64,000 nt of DNA from Thiotrichales bacterium 19S3-11. Its GTDB lineage: Bacteria; Pseudomonadota; Gammaproteobacteria; Francisellales; Francisellaceae. This document shows, piece after piece, positions 18,604-28,920 of the stretch. A program made the translations under genes and the position numbers. A model generated the notes under the pieces. It was not told the DNA's origin. It made no database searches and was given only the letters and a program-made list of their open reading frames with translations. The DNA lies in NCBI GenBank assembly GCA_021713295.1, contig JAKJJU010000002.1, forward strand, positions 121,047 to 185,046. Reading direction: 5' to 3'. Numbering within the stretch: the first letter of the stretch is position 1; the number at the start of each line of letters is the position of its first letter.

Positions 18604-20025
18604 CTAAATTAAGATCTTTTTCCTAAAAACCAAAACAAACAAGCTTTTAAGCATAAAAGGCATAATTAGAATAAAAATATCAATCACTAACATCATAATA
18701 ATATAATCAATTTTATCAAACCCGTAAGATTGTAATCCTGGTGGGAAAAGACCAACATAAAAAGCAACCAGACAACAAATACTCCCCATGCTAGCAAAAA
18801 GAATGGTTAATGGTTTTGATAAAACAAATCCTTCTTTTGAATGTGCTGTTGATTTAATAAAGCTTAATCGTATTGATGCAAAAAATAATAATAAAAACAT
18901 TAAAACTGTAAATTGAGCAGTTAAGGCAACCAATAACCAAAAAGCACTTTCTGCCGATGGCATCCATAAAAATACAAGTGCTAGAATTGACCCAATTACC
19001 CCTTGAGACAGTAATATAAACACTGGCATACCATTGGTGTTTGTCAATGCAAGCTGTTTAGGTAATAAGCCATCAAGTGCTGCTTTTTGTAATGCCCTAG
19101 CGGGCCCTAACATCCATGCACTTAAACTTGCAATCCCACCAATCACTAAACAAAGCGCTAAAATAGGAACTAAAAAAGATAGATGAAATGCCCTAAAAAA
19201 AATACTAAAACCTTCAATCACACCATGGATAATATTTAGTTGATTTTTAGGTATAACAATAGCTAATGCAAGTGTTGCCAATACGCTTAATATAAAGATT
19301 AAACTAGCTGATAAAAAAATTGCTTTTGGAAACGTCTGATTTGGTTTCGTTACATTTTGAGCATGAAAAGCCGTAATTTGCATACCTGCATAGCTAGAAA
19401 CTGCACCGACAAAAAAAACCCATGATGAAGAGCTTATTGAAGGTATCATCTGATCTAAATCAAACTTAATTGCTGATAAATGCCCACTGGCTAGCCAAAT
19501 AAACCCTAAAATTATAATCAAAAATCCTGGAAAAATTGTACCACATAAAGCACCGATAATATTCGCTTTAATCGATGTTTTAATGTGTAGTAAATTAAAT
19601 AGCGTACACCCCCAAAATACCACCATCATTAATGTAAATAAAACATAACGACTTTCAAGTGATTTCGGAGACACTGCATAAATCAACGTTGCAACAATTG
19701 TCGATAAGGTTGCAGGAAAACCAATGACATTATTAAACCATTCCATCCAAATTGCTAAAAAGCCCAATTGATCTCCAAAAGCTAACTTAACCCAAGCATA
19801 AATTCCACCATGAATAGGAAACCTTGAGGCTAATGATGCACAAATCATTGCTGATGGAATCAAAAAAAATAGCCCCGATAGGGCGTAGAAAAAAATACTT
19901 TCTAAACCTAATGATGCCATAAAGGGTATATTACGTAGGTTTAAAATTGCAGATATCCCTAACATACTTAAACTAAATACGCCCAAAACTTTTTTATCAT
20001 ATGAGCCTGTTTGCCTTTCAGACAT
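18604..20025 (-). CDS. APC-superfamily amino-acid permease, GadC/glutamate-GABA antiporter-like
   Basis: 473-residue inner-membrane protein with about 12-13 hydrophobic segments. The first helix region has GISAILNLRNIP and helix 2-3 has SRFPIHGGIYAWVKLAFG, the Gly-Gly-Ile-Tyr-Ala-Trp pattern typical of the glutamate:GABA antiporter branch of the APC superfamily. Close relatives of intracellular bacteria import amino acids such as glutamate or asparagine, so substrate is open. It is divergent from recN. No decarboxylase gene is nearby, which argues against an acid-resistance system here. Confidence 0.85.
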   Translation of the reverse strand: MSERQTGSYDKKVLGVFSLSMLGISAILNLRNIPFMASLGLESIFFYALSGLFFLIPSAMICASLASRFPIHGGIYAWVKLAFGDQLGFLAIWMEWFNNVIGFPATLSTIVATLIYAVSPKSLESRYVLFTLMMVVFWGCTLFNLLHIKTSIKANIIGALCGTIFPGFLIIILGFIWLASGHLSAIKFDLDQMIPSISSSSWVFFVGAVSSYAGMQITAFHAQNVTKPNQTFPKAIFLSASLIFILSVLATLALAIVIPKNQLNIIHGVIEGFSIFFRAFHLSFLVPILALCLVIGGIASLSAWMLGPARALQKAALDGLLPKQLALTNTNGMPVFILLSQGVIGSILALVFLWMPSAESAFWLLVALTAQFTVLMFLLLFFASIRLSFIKSTAHSKEGFVLSKPLTILFASMGSICCLVAFYVGLFPPGLQSYGFDKIDYIIMMLVIDIFILIMPFMLKSLFVLVFRKKILI

Positions 20026-20107
20026 AAGATTAATCCGTAAAACTATCTTTAAGCTGAATATTTAACTACAATAGTCAACAAATCAAAAGGGATTAAAGAT
20101 AAAAAAG

Positions 20108-21787
20108 ATGCTAAATTCATTAAGTATTGATCATTTCGCTATAATTGAGTCAGGACATATTCATTTTGATAAAGGAATGACCGTTATTACAGGTGAAACT
20201 GGTGCTGGTAAATCTATTTTACTTGATGCTCTAGAGTTAGCGCTTGGTGCTCGTTGTGATAAAGCACTCTTAAAAGATAAACAAAAAACAACGATTTGTG
20301 CTGTATTTGATATTCAAACACTTGACTCTGCGAAACGTTGGCTTAGCAAACATGAGTTAAATACTGAAGATAATGAATGTATTTTAAGAAGAACTCTACA
20401 AAAAGATGGTTCATCAAAAGCTTATATCAATGGTATTGCTGTCACATTAACTCAAGTTAAAAACCTAGCAAGGCTGCTTGTTGGAATATATGGTCAGCAC
20501 GCACATTATGATTTACTCAGTTCCAAAGAACAGCTAATCAAGCTTGATACTTATTTGAATGCTCCCGATTTAATTAAATCAGTCAAAGCAAAGTATCAGC
20601 TTATTGAGAAAATTGACCTCGCTTTAAATGAACTATATAAAAAACAACAGCAAGCAGAGACGGAACAATCGCTTCTAATCTATCAACTTAATGAGTTAAA
20701 TGAATTAGCACTACAAGACGATGAAATTGATCAACTAGACCGACGTCAAAACGAACTTGCTCATGCCAGTGAACAACTTGATCAGCTACATCAAATTTGT
20801 AGTAACTTATATGAAGATGATCAAAACTTAATTGGGCAGTTAGAACGAATAACCTACCAATTATCTCAAGCACACTTTAATCAATCAATCATTACTGAGC
20901 CATTTCAAATGCTTGAACAAGCGAAATTATTGCTTAATGAAGCTTATGATGAACTAAACCAATTAAAAAACAGCATTGAAATAAATCCTGAAGCATTAGA
21001 TAGAGTTAATCATCGCCTTTCGCAAATTCACACGATCGCCCGCAAGCATAAAACTAGCATTGACCAACTATACCAACATCAACAACAACTTCAAAATCGT
21101 CTTAGCGAATTAAATACGCTTGATGCTAAAATCAAACGACTTCAAATACAAAAAGCACAGGCTATAGATGAATACGACAAATCTGCTAATTTATTATCTG
21201 ATAAACGCAAGCACATTGCCAAAGCATTTGCTAAACGCATCAAAAATCATATTCGTAAACTTAACACCCCTAAGGCTGAATTTGAAGTTATATTTAGCTG
21301 TTTAAATCATCGCAGTGAATCAGGCATTGATCATTGCGAGTTTATGATTTCATTTAATCCAGGAGAGCCTTTAATGCCAATTCAAAAAGTTGCCTCTGGT
21401 GGCGAATTATCTCGGATAGGTCTAACGATTCAAGTTACGGCTTCTGAAAAAGTAGCCCCGCCTACACTAATTTTTGATGAAGTTGATGTGGGTATCAGTG
21501 GCGCAACTGCAGAAATCGTTGGCCAACTATTATCCGTCTTATCTGAAAAAGCACAAATTTTATGTATTACACATCAAGCACAAGTTGCCTCACAAGGTCA
21601 TCAACACTTACATGTCTATAAAACGCAAAAAAATAATAAAACCCTATCTTTCATTAAAGAACTAGATAAAAATCAGAGAATTGAAGCCATTGCGAACATC
21701 ATTGGTGGTGTTAACCTAACCGATCAAACTATGTTACATGCGAAGGAAATGATCAATAAATTTTCACCGCAAATCAGTCCAAAATAA
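20108..21787 (+). CDS. recN: DNA repair protein RecN
   Basis: SMC-like ATPase that helps double-strand-break repair. The 559 residues have Walker A GETGAGKS at 29-36, a long central coiled coil rich in Gln/Leu/Glu (about 160-360), then the ABC signature ASGGELSRIGL and Walker B LIFDEVDVGISG near the C-terminus. Length is normal (E. coli 553). Stands alone between a divergent permease and sthA; no LexA-box was identified by eye. Confidence 0.96.
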   Translation: MLNSLSIDHFAIIESGHIHFDKGMTVITGETGAGKSILLDALELALGARCDKALLKDKQKTTICAVFDIQTLDSAKRWLSKHELNTEDNECILRRTLQKDGSSKAYINGIAVTLTQVKNLARLLVGIYGQHAHYDLLSSKEQLIKLDTYLNAPDLIKSVKAKYQLIEKIDLALNELYKKQQQAETEQSLLIYQLNELNELALQDDEIDQLDRRQNELAHASEQLDQLHQICSNLYEDDQNLIGQLERITYQLSQAHFNQSIITEPFQMLEQAKLLLNEAYDELNQLKNSIEINPEALDRVNHRLSQIHTIARKHKTSIDQLYQHQQQLQNRLSELNTLDAKIKRLQIQKAQAIDEYDKSANLLSDKRKHIAKAFAKRIKNHIRKLNTPKAEFEVIFSCLNHRSESGIDHCEFMISFNPGEPLMPIQKVASGGELSRIGLTIQVTASEKVAPPTLIFDEVDVGISGATAEIVGQLLSVLSEKAQILCITHQAQVASQGHQHLHVYKTQKNNKTLSFIKELDKNQRIEAIANIIGGVNLTDQTMLHAKEMINKFSPQISPK

Positions 21788-21868
21788 GTTACTCTGTGCT
21801 ACAATACGCCGATAGAATATAATATAAATTAACTCGTTTAAACTTCATATTAAACTTAAGGTCTATCT

Positions 21869-23233
21869 ATGCATTATGATACGATTGTTATTGGAAGCGG
21901 CCCAGCAGGAGAAGGTGCAGCCCTTAAATTAGCCAAAGCAGGTAAAGACGTTGCCATCATTGAAGATAAACTGTTAGTCGGCGGCAACTGCATTCATCGT
22001 GGCACAATCCCATCAAAAGCTTTACGCCACGCCGTTAAAGAGTACGCATTTCATTCAAAATATCATGACTTTAGTTATACACAAATGCTTGAGAATGCAA
22101 AAGAAGTTATCAAACAACAAGTTGAGTTACGTGTTGGCTTTTATAAACGCAATGATGTAACAATGCACCATGGCCATGCACAATTTATTGATGCTAATAC
22201 GCTTTTAATTACATCAGAAGATCATCAAACTGAAACATTAACCGCTAATCACTTTGTAATTGCTACAGGTTCACGCCCCTATAGACCTGAAGGCATAGAC
22301 TTTGACCATCCAAGGATTTTAGACAGTGATAAAGTGTTAAACCTTTCAGAAAGCCCCAAAAGCATTACAATATATGGTGCTGGTGTCATTGGTTGTGAAT
22401 ATGCATCTATCTTTAGGACACTTAAAATGCGGGTTAACCTAATTAATACTCGCAACCAATTGTTATCTTTTTTGGATGATGAAATTATCGATGCTTTAAG
22501 CTATCACTTACGAGAACAAGGCGTTCGTATCCGCCATAATGAATGTTATCAATCTATCCTAGCAGATGATCATGGCGTTACACTAACGCTAAAATCGAAT
22601 AAAGTGATCCACTCTGATTACTTTTTATTTGCTCAAGGTAGAACAGGTAATACAGACCATATGGGGCTTGAAACAATAAAAATTAAAACCGATTCTCGTG
22701 GCTCTGTTGAAGTTAATGAAAACTACCAAACGCTAAATCACTCACATATCTATGCTGTTGGCGATGTTGTAGGCTATCCATCGCTAGCGTCTGCTGCTTT
22801 TGACCAAGGACGTTTTGCAGCAACTCATATTTTAGAAGGTCATTGTGATGCTCACTTAGTTAAAGATATACCAACTGGCATTTATACACTGCCTGAGATT
22901 TCCTCTGTTGGAAAAACAGAAAAAGAATTAACAGCTGAGAAAATTCCTTATGAAATTGGTCACTCATTCTTTAAAGATTTAGCCAGAGCTCAAATTGCTG
23001 GTAAAAAAACTGGCATGTTAAAAATTCTTTTCCATCGCGAAAGTTTAAAAATTCTTGGTATTCACTGCTTTGGCAATCAAGCTTCGGAAATTATTCATAT
23101 TGGACAAGCAATTATGTCTCAAAAAGGCAAAGCGAATACATTAATGTATTTTGTTAATACCACGTTTAACTATCCGACAATGGCAGAAGCTTATCGAGTT
23201 GCAGCTTTAAATGGCTTAAATCGGTTATATTAA
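21869..23233 (+). CDS. sthA: Soluble pyridine nucleotide transhydrogenase SthA
   Basis: FAD-dependent enzyme that interconverts NADPH and NADH in the cytosol. The 454 residues show the FAD-binding [11 protein letters not shown] (9-19), the modified active site [17 protein letters not shown] near 40-56, where only the first Cys of the usual CxxxxC disulfide is kept as in SthA, a second Rossmann motif [11 protein letters not shown] (169-179) and the C-terminal dimerisation domain. AAGG precedes the ATG. Its TAA abuts the next ATG directly. Confidence 0.93.
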   Translation: MHYDTIVIGSGPAGEGAALKLAKAGKDVAIIEDKLLVGGNCIHRGTIPSKALRHAVKEYAFHSKYHDFSYTQMLENAKEVIKQQVELRVGFYKRNDVTMHHGHAQFIDANTLLITSEDHQTETLTANHFVIATGSRPYRPEGIDFDHPRILDSDKVLNLSESPKSITIYGAGVIGCEYASIFRTLKMRVNLINTRNQLLSFLDDEIIDALSYHLREQGVRIRHNECYQSILADDHGVTLTLKSNKVIHSDYFLFAQGRTGNTDHMGLETIKIKTDSRGSVEVNENYQTLNHSHIYAVGDVVGYPSLASAAFDQGRFAATHILEGHCDAHLVKDIPTGIYTLPEISSVGKTEKELTAEKIPYEIGHSFFKDLARAQIAGKKTGMLKILFHRESLKILGIHCFGNQASEIIHIGQAIMSQKGKANTLMYFVNTTFNYPTMAEAYRVAALNGLNRLY

Positions 23234-24031
23234 ATGTCCATACTTGATTATCAAAATTTAATTCGTATCAGTGCCTTTTTAAGTATTTTTATTGTTATGG
23301 CCTTGCTTGAATTGGTTATACCCAAACGCCCATTATCAATTAAGAAATCAAGCCGTTGGTTTAATAATATCAGTATAGTCATTTTAAATAGTGTCATCTT
23401 AAAAATTATTTTTCCAACCGCTGCCGTCGGTATCGCTTTATGGGCCAATGAACATAAATTAGGTCTTTTGTATTTTTTAAATTTACCCAGTTATAGTTCG
23501 ATAATTTTATCGATTATCTTTTTAGATTTTGTTATCTATTTACAACATGTCCTTTTTCATGCACTACCTATATTTTGGCGGTTTCATCGTGTTCACCATA
23601 TTGATCAAGATATTGATGTAACAACAGGATTACGCTTTCATCCTGGCGAAATTATTCTTTCGCTGTTGATTAAATTTAGCGCAATTGTCCTAATTGGTAC
23701 TCCAGCTATCAGTGTGCTTTTATTTGAAGTCATTCTCAATGCAACTGCAATGTTTAATCATAGTAACATCCATTTAAATAAAATCATTGATAGACTATTA
23801 CGTGCTATTATTGTTACACCCGATATGCATCGAGTTCATCATTCTACTATCCCTTATGAGACCAATAGTAATTATGGCTTTAACTTATCCATTTGGGATA
23901 GACTATTTGGCACATACCGAAGCCAGCCTAAAAAAGGTCATCAACAAATGCAAATTGGTTTGGCTGATTATAGAAATACAAAACAAACGCAACGTATTCT
24001 TTCAATGCTATGGTTCCCGTTTATAAAATAA
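23234..24031 (+). CDS. Fatty-acid hydroxylase / sterol desaturase family membrane protein
   Basis: 265 residues, about four membrane segments, with the histidine clusters of the di-iron hydroxylase superfamily: HVLFH (105-109), HRVHH (118-122), HSNIH (176-180) and HRVHH (199-203). Family members hydroxylate or desaturate membrane lipids such as sterols, fatty acids or alkylglycerols; the substrate is not readable here. Starts immediately at the sthA stop, so it is probably co-transcribed and may draw reducing power indirectly from it. Confidence 0.88.
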   Translation: MSILDYQNLIRISAFLSIFIVMALLELVIPKRPLSIKKSSRWFNNISIVILNSVILKIIFPTAAVGIALWANEHKLGLLYFLNLPSYSSIILSIIFLDFVIYLQHVLFHALPIFWRFHRVHHIDQDIDVTTGLRFHPGEIILSLLIKFSAIVLIGTPAISVLLFEVILNATAMFNHSNIHLNKIIDRLLRAIIVTPDMHRVHHSTIPYETNSNYGFNLSIWDRLFGTYRSQPKKGHQQMQIGLADYRNTKQTQRILSMLWFPFIK

Positions 24032-24051
24032 ATACATTGAACAACCGATTG

Positions 24052-24918
24052 TTAGAGAATAACACATAATTCCGGCTTTTGCTTTGTTGTTGCTTCTTGT
24101 TGTGAATGTTCAAAAAATACCTCAGTCTGTTTCATTTCGCTATCATTTCGCGTTTGATAATCCCGGCTCTTAGCAACTTTTCGTAAATGTTGATTGGGAT
24201 CATGTATAGGAAATGCGCAGAGAAGTGCATCATGAAGTTCTTCATCAGTAGATGTTACCTTTCTATATTCTTCTAAACAATGCTGAGCAAATGGAAAATA
24301 GTCGGCTAAAACAGCAACTATTTTATAATGGTCTTCTGGATGAAGTAGCTCATTTAAAGATGCCACTTGATGTTCTAACTGCACGTCAAATTGACAGTCA
24401 GCCCATGGGTCAGAAATGACAACTGAACGTTTATCTAAGCCTAAAACAATAACCACATCATGATAACTTGTAATACCAAAAAGCTTGCTCTCTAAGCCTG
24501 CTTCTTCCAATAGATGACATAAACACATTGCTTGTGTTGTGCAATTAGCATAATTAAGTGCCACCACTTCTTGATAAAATTCAGCCAAAGAATGACAGTT
24601 TAACTGTAAATATTCTATCCTTGCATCTAACGGGTGAAAATCAAAACAAAGTGCATCTGCACCTCGCATTGTATCTTTAGCAACTACCTTATCCAATAAA
24701 TAATCTACCCTACTATCAGATAGTAACATTTTTGCTTGCTCTATCGATCGATTTAAACCTTTATAAGCATCAAGATAAGTAACCTGTCGCTGTATTGATA
24801 AAGCTGTTTGACTACTTTGAGCACTCGCATAACCGGTACGACTTAATTGAATATTACGGATTACTTGATTTTTCTTAAGCCTAATAAATTGGCTTAAAGC
24901 GACGAAATTTTTTGGCAT
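24052..24918 (-). CDS. Putative Cys-His-Asp (papain-like) protein; effector candidate
   Basis: 288 residues from the ATG at 24918; a TTG four codons earlier is in frame but has a poorer context. No signal peptide. A catalytic-triad-like series is visible: Cys126 in NCTTQAM at a helix start, His153 in SYHDVVIVLG on a strand and Asp170 in VVISDPW. This order and the DPW after the last strand resemble papain-like and transglutaminase-like effector enzymes. The C-terminus is charged and ends in CVIL, a CaaX-like tetrapeptide. The nearby gene at 25574 has the same triad layout. Triad assignment is inference by eye. Confidence 0.65.
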   Translation of the reverse strand: MPKNFVALSQFIRLKKNQVIRNIQLSRTGYASAQSSQTALSIQRQVTYLDAYKGLNRSIEQAKMLLSDSRVDYLLDKVVAKDTMRGADALCFDFHPLDARIEYLQLNCHSLAEFYQEVVALNYANCTTQAMCLCHLLEEAGLESKLFGITSYHDVVIVLGLDKRSVVISDPWADCQFDVQLEHQVASLNELLHPEDHYKIVAVLADYFPFAQHCLEEYRKVTSTDEELHDALLCAFPIHDPNQHLRKVAKSRDYQTRNDSEMKQTEVFFEHSQQEATTKQKPELCVIL

Positions 24919-25176
24919 ATCACAACCCAACCCTATATTTTACAGCATAAACTAGTCTATTTTTTATTCGTACAATAATTTTTAAAATTAAACCATTTGA
25001 TTCTAAAATGTACTGATTATTTTTTGTTTCGTCAATTTTTTTTAGCACATTTATTTACATCTGCTTCACTTATAAGGACATTAGTTAAAGCAGTTTCGAT
25101 TCCATTTAAATATAAAGTTGATATAATCAAGAACGTTAACAACCTAACTATCAATTAAATAAATGGACTTTTTAAA

Positions 25177-25560
25177 ATGACTATTAGTACTTGGTGTATT
25201 GTTATTTCCTGTTTGTTACCTTATGCATGGATAATCTTGGCAAAATGCAAAAAGGGTTATTTATCACATAATGATGCACCGAGGTTATTTCTGGAAAAGC
25301 TTCATGGTTATAGACAAAGAGCGCATTGGGCAAGCCAAAATAGTTTTGAAGCACTGCCTATTTTTATCGCGGCTATTTTAACTGCACAATTTTTTGGCAA
25401 TATATCAATAACTACATTAAACACTTTGGCAGTTTGCTTTATCGCTTTCAGGATTCTTTATGGTATTTTGTATTTATTAAATTTAGCAACATTGCGATCA
25501 CTTGCTTGGATGATCGCCTTCTTTATTAATATAGCAATTTTTTTGATTGTGCTTATTTAG
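25177..25560 (+). CDS. MAPEG-family integral membrane protein
   Basis: 127 residues with four hydrophobic segments, matching the MAPEG fold (membrane-associated proteins in eicosanoid and glutathione metabolism). The segment ENLEKLHG-like LEKLHGYRQRAHWASQNSFEALPIF between helices 1 and 2 carries the conserved Arg/Ala/Asn-Ser-Phe-Glu pattern. Bacterial members are of mostly unknown role, some with glutathione-transferase or peroxidase activity. It stands between two unrelated minus-strand protease-like genes. Confidence 0.85.
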   Translation: MTISTWCIVISCLLPYAWIILAKCKKGYLSHNDAPRLFLEKLHGYRQRAHWASQNSFEALPIFIAAILTAQFFGNISITTLNTLAVCFIAFRILYGILYLLNLATLRSLAWMIAFFINIAIFLIVLI

Positions 25561-25573
25561 AAAAAACTTTTAA

Positions 25574-26911
25574 TTACTTGAGACGAATGGCTTGGGTTTG
25601 TTCAGACAAACCTTGCTTTGAATCTGCTATGGAAAAAGGTAGGTTTGGTCTTTTAGCATTGTTATAAATTCGAGTTTTTTTACTGTTAAAGTCTGTTTTA
25701 GTATTCGGGTCAGCACTTAAAACATATACCATTAATTGTGTATACTTTTCGCGCTCATTTAATTTTGAATTATTTATTATTTTCCTTAGATCATCTAAGT
25801 CCATCCCTTCTATTGCTTCAAACTTATATTTTGTATTAGGAATCACATCATTAGTTAATAGACTCTTTGCTGTACTTGTCATATCTAACTGACTTATGGA
25901 TACTTTTTTATCACTATCGCTTCCACGTATGATTGGTGCTAATCTTAGAGCACATATTAAAATATTTTTTAAAACTGTCTGACTCAATTCTTTTTTGCTA
26001 GCTTTTATTAACTCAATGTAATCAAGCAAATCCTGATATGCTTGCCCTTTCCTATTAGTATGTCCATAGCCTGAATACCACAAACTCGAATTTGATTTTA
26101 ACTTCTCTATAAACTTATATAAATCTTCTAAAGGCTCTTGTAACTGTTTCCTTAATTCACTTTTACGACGAAGTTCATCATCAAAAGTTTTTACATCAAT
26201 TGTTAATTCTTTTTTTATGCTCTCAATTTTTCTCCCAACTGCAAACTCTGAACTACTTTGTTTTAGCAATTCTATTTCATCTAAATAAGCAGAATCAAAA
26301 TCATTTAGCAACTCTTGCTCTTTTTCATTTTTAGGGCTTAGATTATCATTAATTTTTATGCAGTTCTTACAATCTTCAATTCTACTATTATATAGATGTC
26401 CAACCCCATATGTATCTGCATGCTTAATATGACTTTTATAATCTGATAATTGAGTCGCTTTATATATCCAAGGATCAACAATAACTGCATTTTTTAATTC
26501 TGGATTTTTAGAAAGCTCATCAAAACTATTTGCAGAAACACCATGAGAATGTGCTAATTTTTCAGACTGGTGCAATATGCAAAACGTATGGTTATTGATT
26601 GTAACCAATGATAAATATACGTTTTCATCAGCTAATTTATCTTTTAAATTAAGCATATTAGCCATGTATAAAATAACTGCGGCAAGGCCATCACAATAAG
26701 CAGCTCCAGAATTTATTGATAATTGAGCTAATCTCTCTGGAGATGGCTGTAGCATATATGCTCTATCTACAGGCGCTTTCCTACTATAGTAGTATAGGCT
26801 TTCTTTATGCTCCTCATATAGCTTTTCGATATTTTCTGAGTATTTAATTGTTTTTCTAGTTGCTCGAACAAATGCAGCTCCAATAGCTAACAATTGATTA
26901 TCTTCTAGCAT
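25574..26911 (-). CDS. Putative Cys-His-Asp (papain-like) protein, larger; effector candidate
   Basis: 445 residues from the ATG at 26911 with an AGGTGGG ribosome site; an upstream in-frame GTG is less likely. No signal peptide. Triad-like residues: Cys73 in GAAYCDGLAAVILYM, His108 in INNHTFCIL and Asp146 in AVIVDPW, the same order and DPW ending as the 288-residue protein at 24052. A helical, Lys/Glu-rich region follows (about 185-320). Both genes share a GGGTTGT leader just before the ATG. Possibly a duplicated, diverged pair of host-targeted cysteine proteases or transferases; this is inference. Confidence 0.65.
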   Translation of the reverse strand: MLEDNQLLAIGAAFVRATRKTIKYSENIEKLYEEHKESLYYYSRKAPVDRAYMLQPSPERLAQLSINSGAAYCDGLAAVILYMANMLNLKDKLADENVYLSLVTINNHTFCILHQSEKLAHSHGVSANSFDELSKNPELKNAVIVDPWIYKATQLSDYKSHIKHADTYGVGHLYNSRIEDCKNCIKINDNLSPKNEKEQELLNDFDSAYLDEIELLKQSSSEFAVGRKIESIKKELTIDVKTFDDELRRKSELRKQLQEPLEDLYKFIEKLKSNSSLWYSGYGHTNRKGQAYQDLLDYIELIKASKKELSQTVLKNILICALRLAPIIRGSDSDKKVSISQLDMTSTAKSLLTNDVIPNTKYKFEAIEGMDLDDLRKIINNSKLNEREKYTQLMVYVLSADPNTKTDFNSKKTRIYNNAKRPNLPFSIADSKQGLSEQTQAIRLK

Positions 26912-27106
26912 AATACAACCCACCTAGTTTTTCTTTTATTTGCAACCCTCTATTTATCAGACATATTATATATATTATTATAAATATATCAAACATTATT
27001 TTTATTGCACAAGTAGTGCCAATAAATTTTCTCGTCAAATTTAATAAAATCAGTTATGATTAGGCGAAACTATTTGCTAAATCAACTTAAATTGCTATAT
27101 GTTTAA

Positions 27107-27757
27107 ATGAAAATAACAGCTAATGACATTGATCAACTACTCCCACAAACACAATGCACTCAATGCGGCTATAAAGACTGTATGGACTATGCCCATGCCA
27201 TTAGTGAGGGCACTTTACATAATCAATGCCCACCAGGCGGTAAAATTGGTATTGAAAAATTATCAAACTTGCTAAAGCGAAAAGTTTTAGAGCTAAACCC
27301 TAATAACGGTGTTGAAAAGCCTAGAAGTGTCGCGGTCATTGTTGAAGATTTATGTATCGGTTGTACAAAGTGTATTCAAGCCTGTCCCGTTGATGCCATA
27401 AGCGGTGCTAATCGACTAATGCATACGGTGATTGAATCGGAATGTACAGGCTGTGAGTTATGCGTTGAGCCTTGTCCAATGGACTGTATCGATTTAGTAA
27501 CGCTCTCTGAGGATAAACAACCTCAAAATTGGACATCTGATCAACAAGAAGCATTAAAAAATCACTATAGAACTCGACATAATGCTAAGATTAAACGCTT
27601 AAATTTAGAAGAAAAATACCAACGTCAAAAACATATTCAACATAAAACTACACACTCAGCAAAACAAAAGGTATTGGAAAATCAACAATCAAAAGAAGAT
27701 TATATTCAACAGGCACTAGCACAATTTAGAGCAAAAAAAAATCAGCTAAAAAAGTAA
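27107..27757 (+). CDS. rsxB: RnfB/RsxB-like ferredoxin
   Basis: 216 residues. An N-terminal Fe-S domain with CTQCGYKDC and a downstream Cys in QCPPGG binds one 4Fe-4S cluster; two further ferredoxin motifs, [12 protein letters not shown] and [12 protein letters not shown], bind two more. The C-terminal 70 residues are basic and Gln/Lys-rich. Unlike RnfB of a full Rnf complex there is no N-terminal membrane helix, and no other rnf/rsx gene is next to it. The stand-alone form next to nth is known in other gammaproteobacteria. Role probably electron delivery; partner unknown. Confidence 0.85.
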   Translation: MKITANDIDQLLPQTQCTQCGYKDCMDYAHAISEGTLHNQCPPGGKIGIEKLSNLLKRKVLELNPNNGVEKPRSVAVIVEDLCIGCTKCIQACPVDAISGANRLMHTVIESECTGCELCVEPCPMDCIDLVTLSEDKQPQNWTSDQQEALKNHYRTRHNAKIKRLNLEEKYQRQKHIQHKTTHSAKQKVLENQQSKEDYIQQALAQFRAKKNQLKK

Positions 27758-27762
27758 ACCTT

Positions 27763-28413
27763 ATGAACAAAACTAAAATCAAGCGTATTTTTGAATACTT
27801 TAGAGAAAACAATGAAAAGCCTACAACGGAACTAACCTATCAATCAACGTTTGAATTATTGATTGCTGTTATTTTATCAGCACAAGCAACTGATATCAGT
27901 GTTAATAAAGCAACCGATAAGCTTTATGCTGTTGCTAATACGCCTGAAACAATCCTAGCTTTAGGTGAAGAAGGTTTAATTAACTATATTAAAAGCATTG
28001 GCTTATACCGCACGAAAGCAAAAAACATTATTAAAACCTGTCAAATTCTAGTTGAGCAATATAACTCAAGAGTACCTGATAATCGAAAAGCCCTTGAAGC
28101 CTTAGCGGGTGTTGGTAGAAAAACAGCCAATGTTATTTTAAACACCGCCTTTAACCAGCCAACTATGGCTGTAGATACCCATATTTTTAGATTATCTAAT
28201 CGACTTAATTTAGCCCCTGGAAAAACTGTTAATCAAGTAGAAGAAACACTTCTAAAAGTTATCCCTAAAGCCTATTTACAAGATGCACATCATTGGTTAA
28301 TACTTCATGGCCGTTATATTTGTAAAGCACGAAAACCTCTGTGTAATCAATGCATTATTTATAACGAATGTGAATTTAAAGATAAACATTTATACAAAGG
28401 CGAACAACCATGA
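27763..28413 (+). CDS. nth: Endonuclease III (DNA glycosylase/AP lyase)
   Basis: Removes oxidised pyrimidines and cleaves abasic sites in base-excision repair. The 216 residues contain the helix-hairpin-helix [13 protein letters not shown] with the catalytic Lys, the catalytic Asp in [12 protein letters not shown] about 18 residues later, and the C-terminal 4Fe-4S loop with spacing C-X6-C-X2-C-X5-C. Begins six bases after rsxB and overlaps the next gene by four bases (ATGA), so all three are one operon. Confidence 0.97.
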   Translation: MNKTKIKRIFEYFRENNEKPTTELTYQSTFELLIAVILSAQATDISVNKATDKLYAVANTPETILALGEEGLINYIKSIGLYRTKAKNIIKTCQILVEQYNSRVPDNRKALEALAGVGRKTANVILNTAFNQPTMAVDTHIFRLSNRLNLAPGKTVNQVEETLLKVIPKAYLQDAHHWLILHGRYICKARKPLCNQCIIYNECEFKDKHLYKGEQP

Positions 28414-28841
28414 TTTATGGAAATAACCGCCACTCATTAAGAGCTCAGTTTTTCGATGCATGGAAAAAATATAAAAAAGATATGGCATTAACACAGCTTG
28501 AAACAGAAATTGTTCACGTAATTATTCAACACCCTGAATATCACCAAGTCATTGATAATCCATCTAAGTATGAAGATTATGATTATTCCCCCGAAGCTGG
28601 CAAAACAAATCCTTTTTTACACCTAAGCTTACATCTTGCAATTCGAGATCAAATTAAAACTGACCGCCCACATGGGATAACACATTTATTTACCGAACAA
28701 TTAAAAAATAAACTATCGCAAGAACAAATTGAACACCAAATGATGGAAGTACTTGCTGATGTAATCTGGCAATCCCAAAGAACATCTCAAATGCCAAATG
28801 AAACACATTACCTAGACATGCTAAAACATCACTTAAAGTAA
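28410..28841 (+). CDS. DUF1841-family protein
   Basis: 143 residues, mostly helical and acidic, with the family's conserved central part EYHQVIDNP...[17 protein letters not shown] and DRPHGI, and the C-terminal W(Q)SQR...Y. Function unknown for the family. It overlaps nth by four bases, an association repeated in several gammaproteobacteria, which hints at a role linked to DNA repair or iron-sulfur proteins but does not prove it. Confidence 0.85.
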   Translation: MIYGNNRHSLRAQFFDAWKKYKKDMALTQLETEIVHVIIQHPEYHQVIDNPSKYEDYDYSPEAGKTNPFLHLSLHLAIRDQIKTDRPHGITHLFTEQLKNKLSQEQIEHQMMEVLADVIWQSQRTSQMPNETHYLDMLKHHLK

Positions 28842-28920
28842 AGATAACGTAATGATCATATTTAGGATCAATGGCTTATTTGTTAAACTGACAATAGGTT
28901 AACAGCTTTGATTCATTTGT

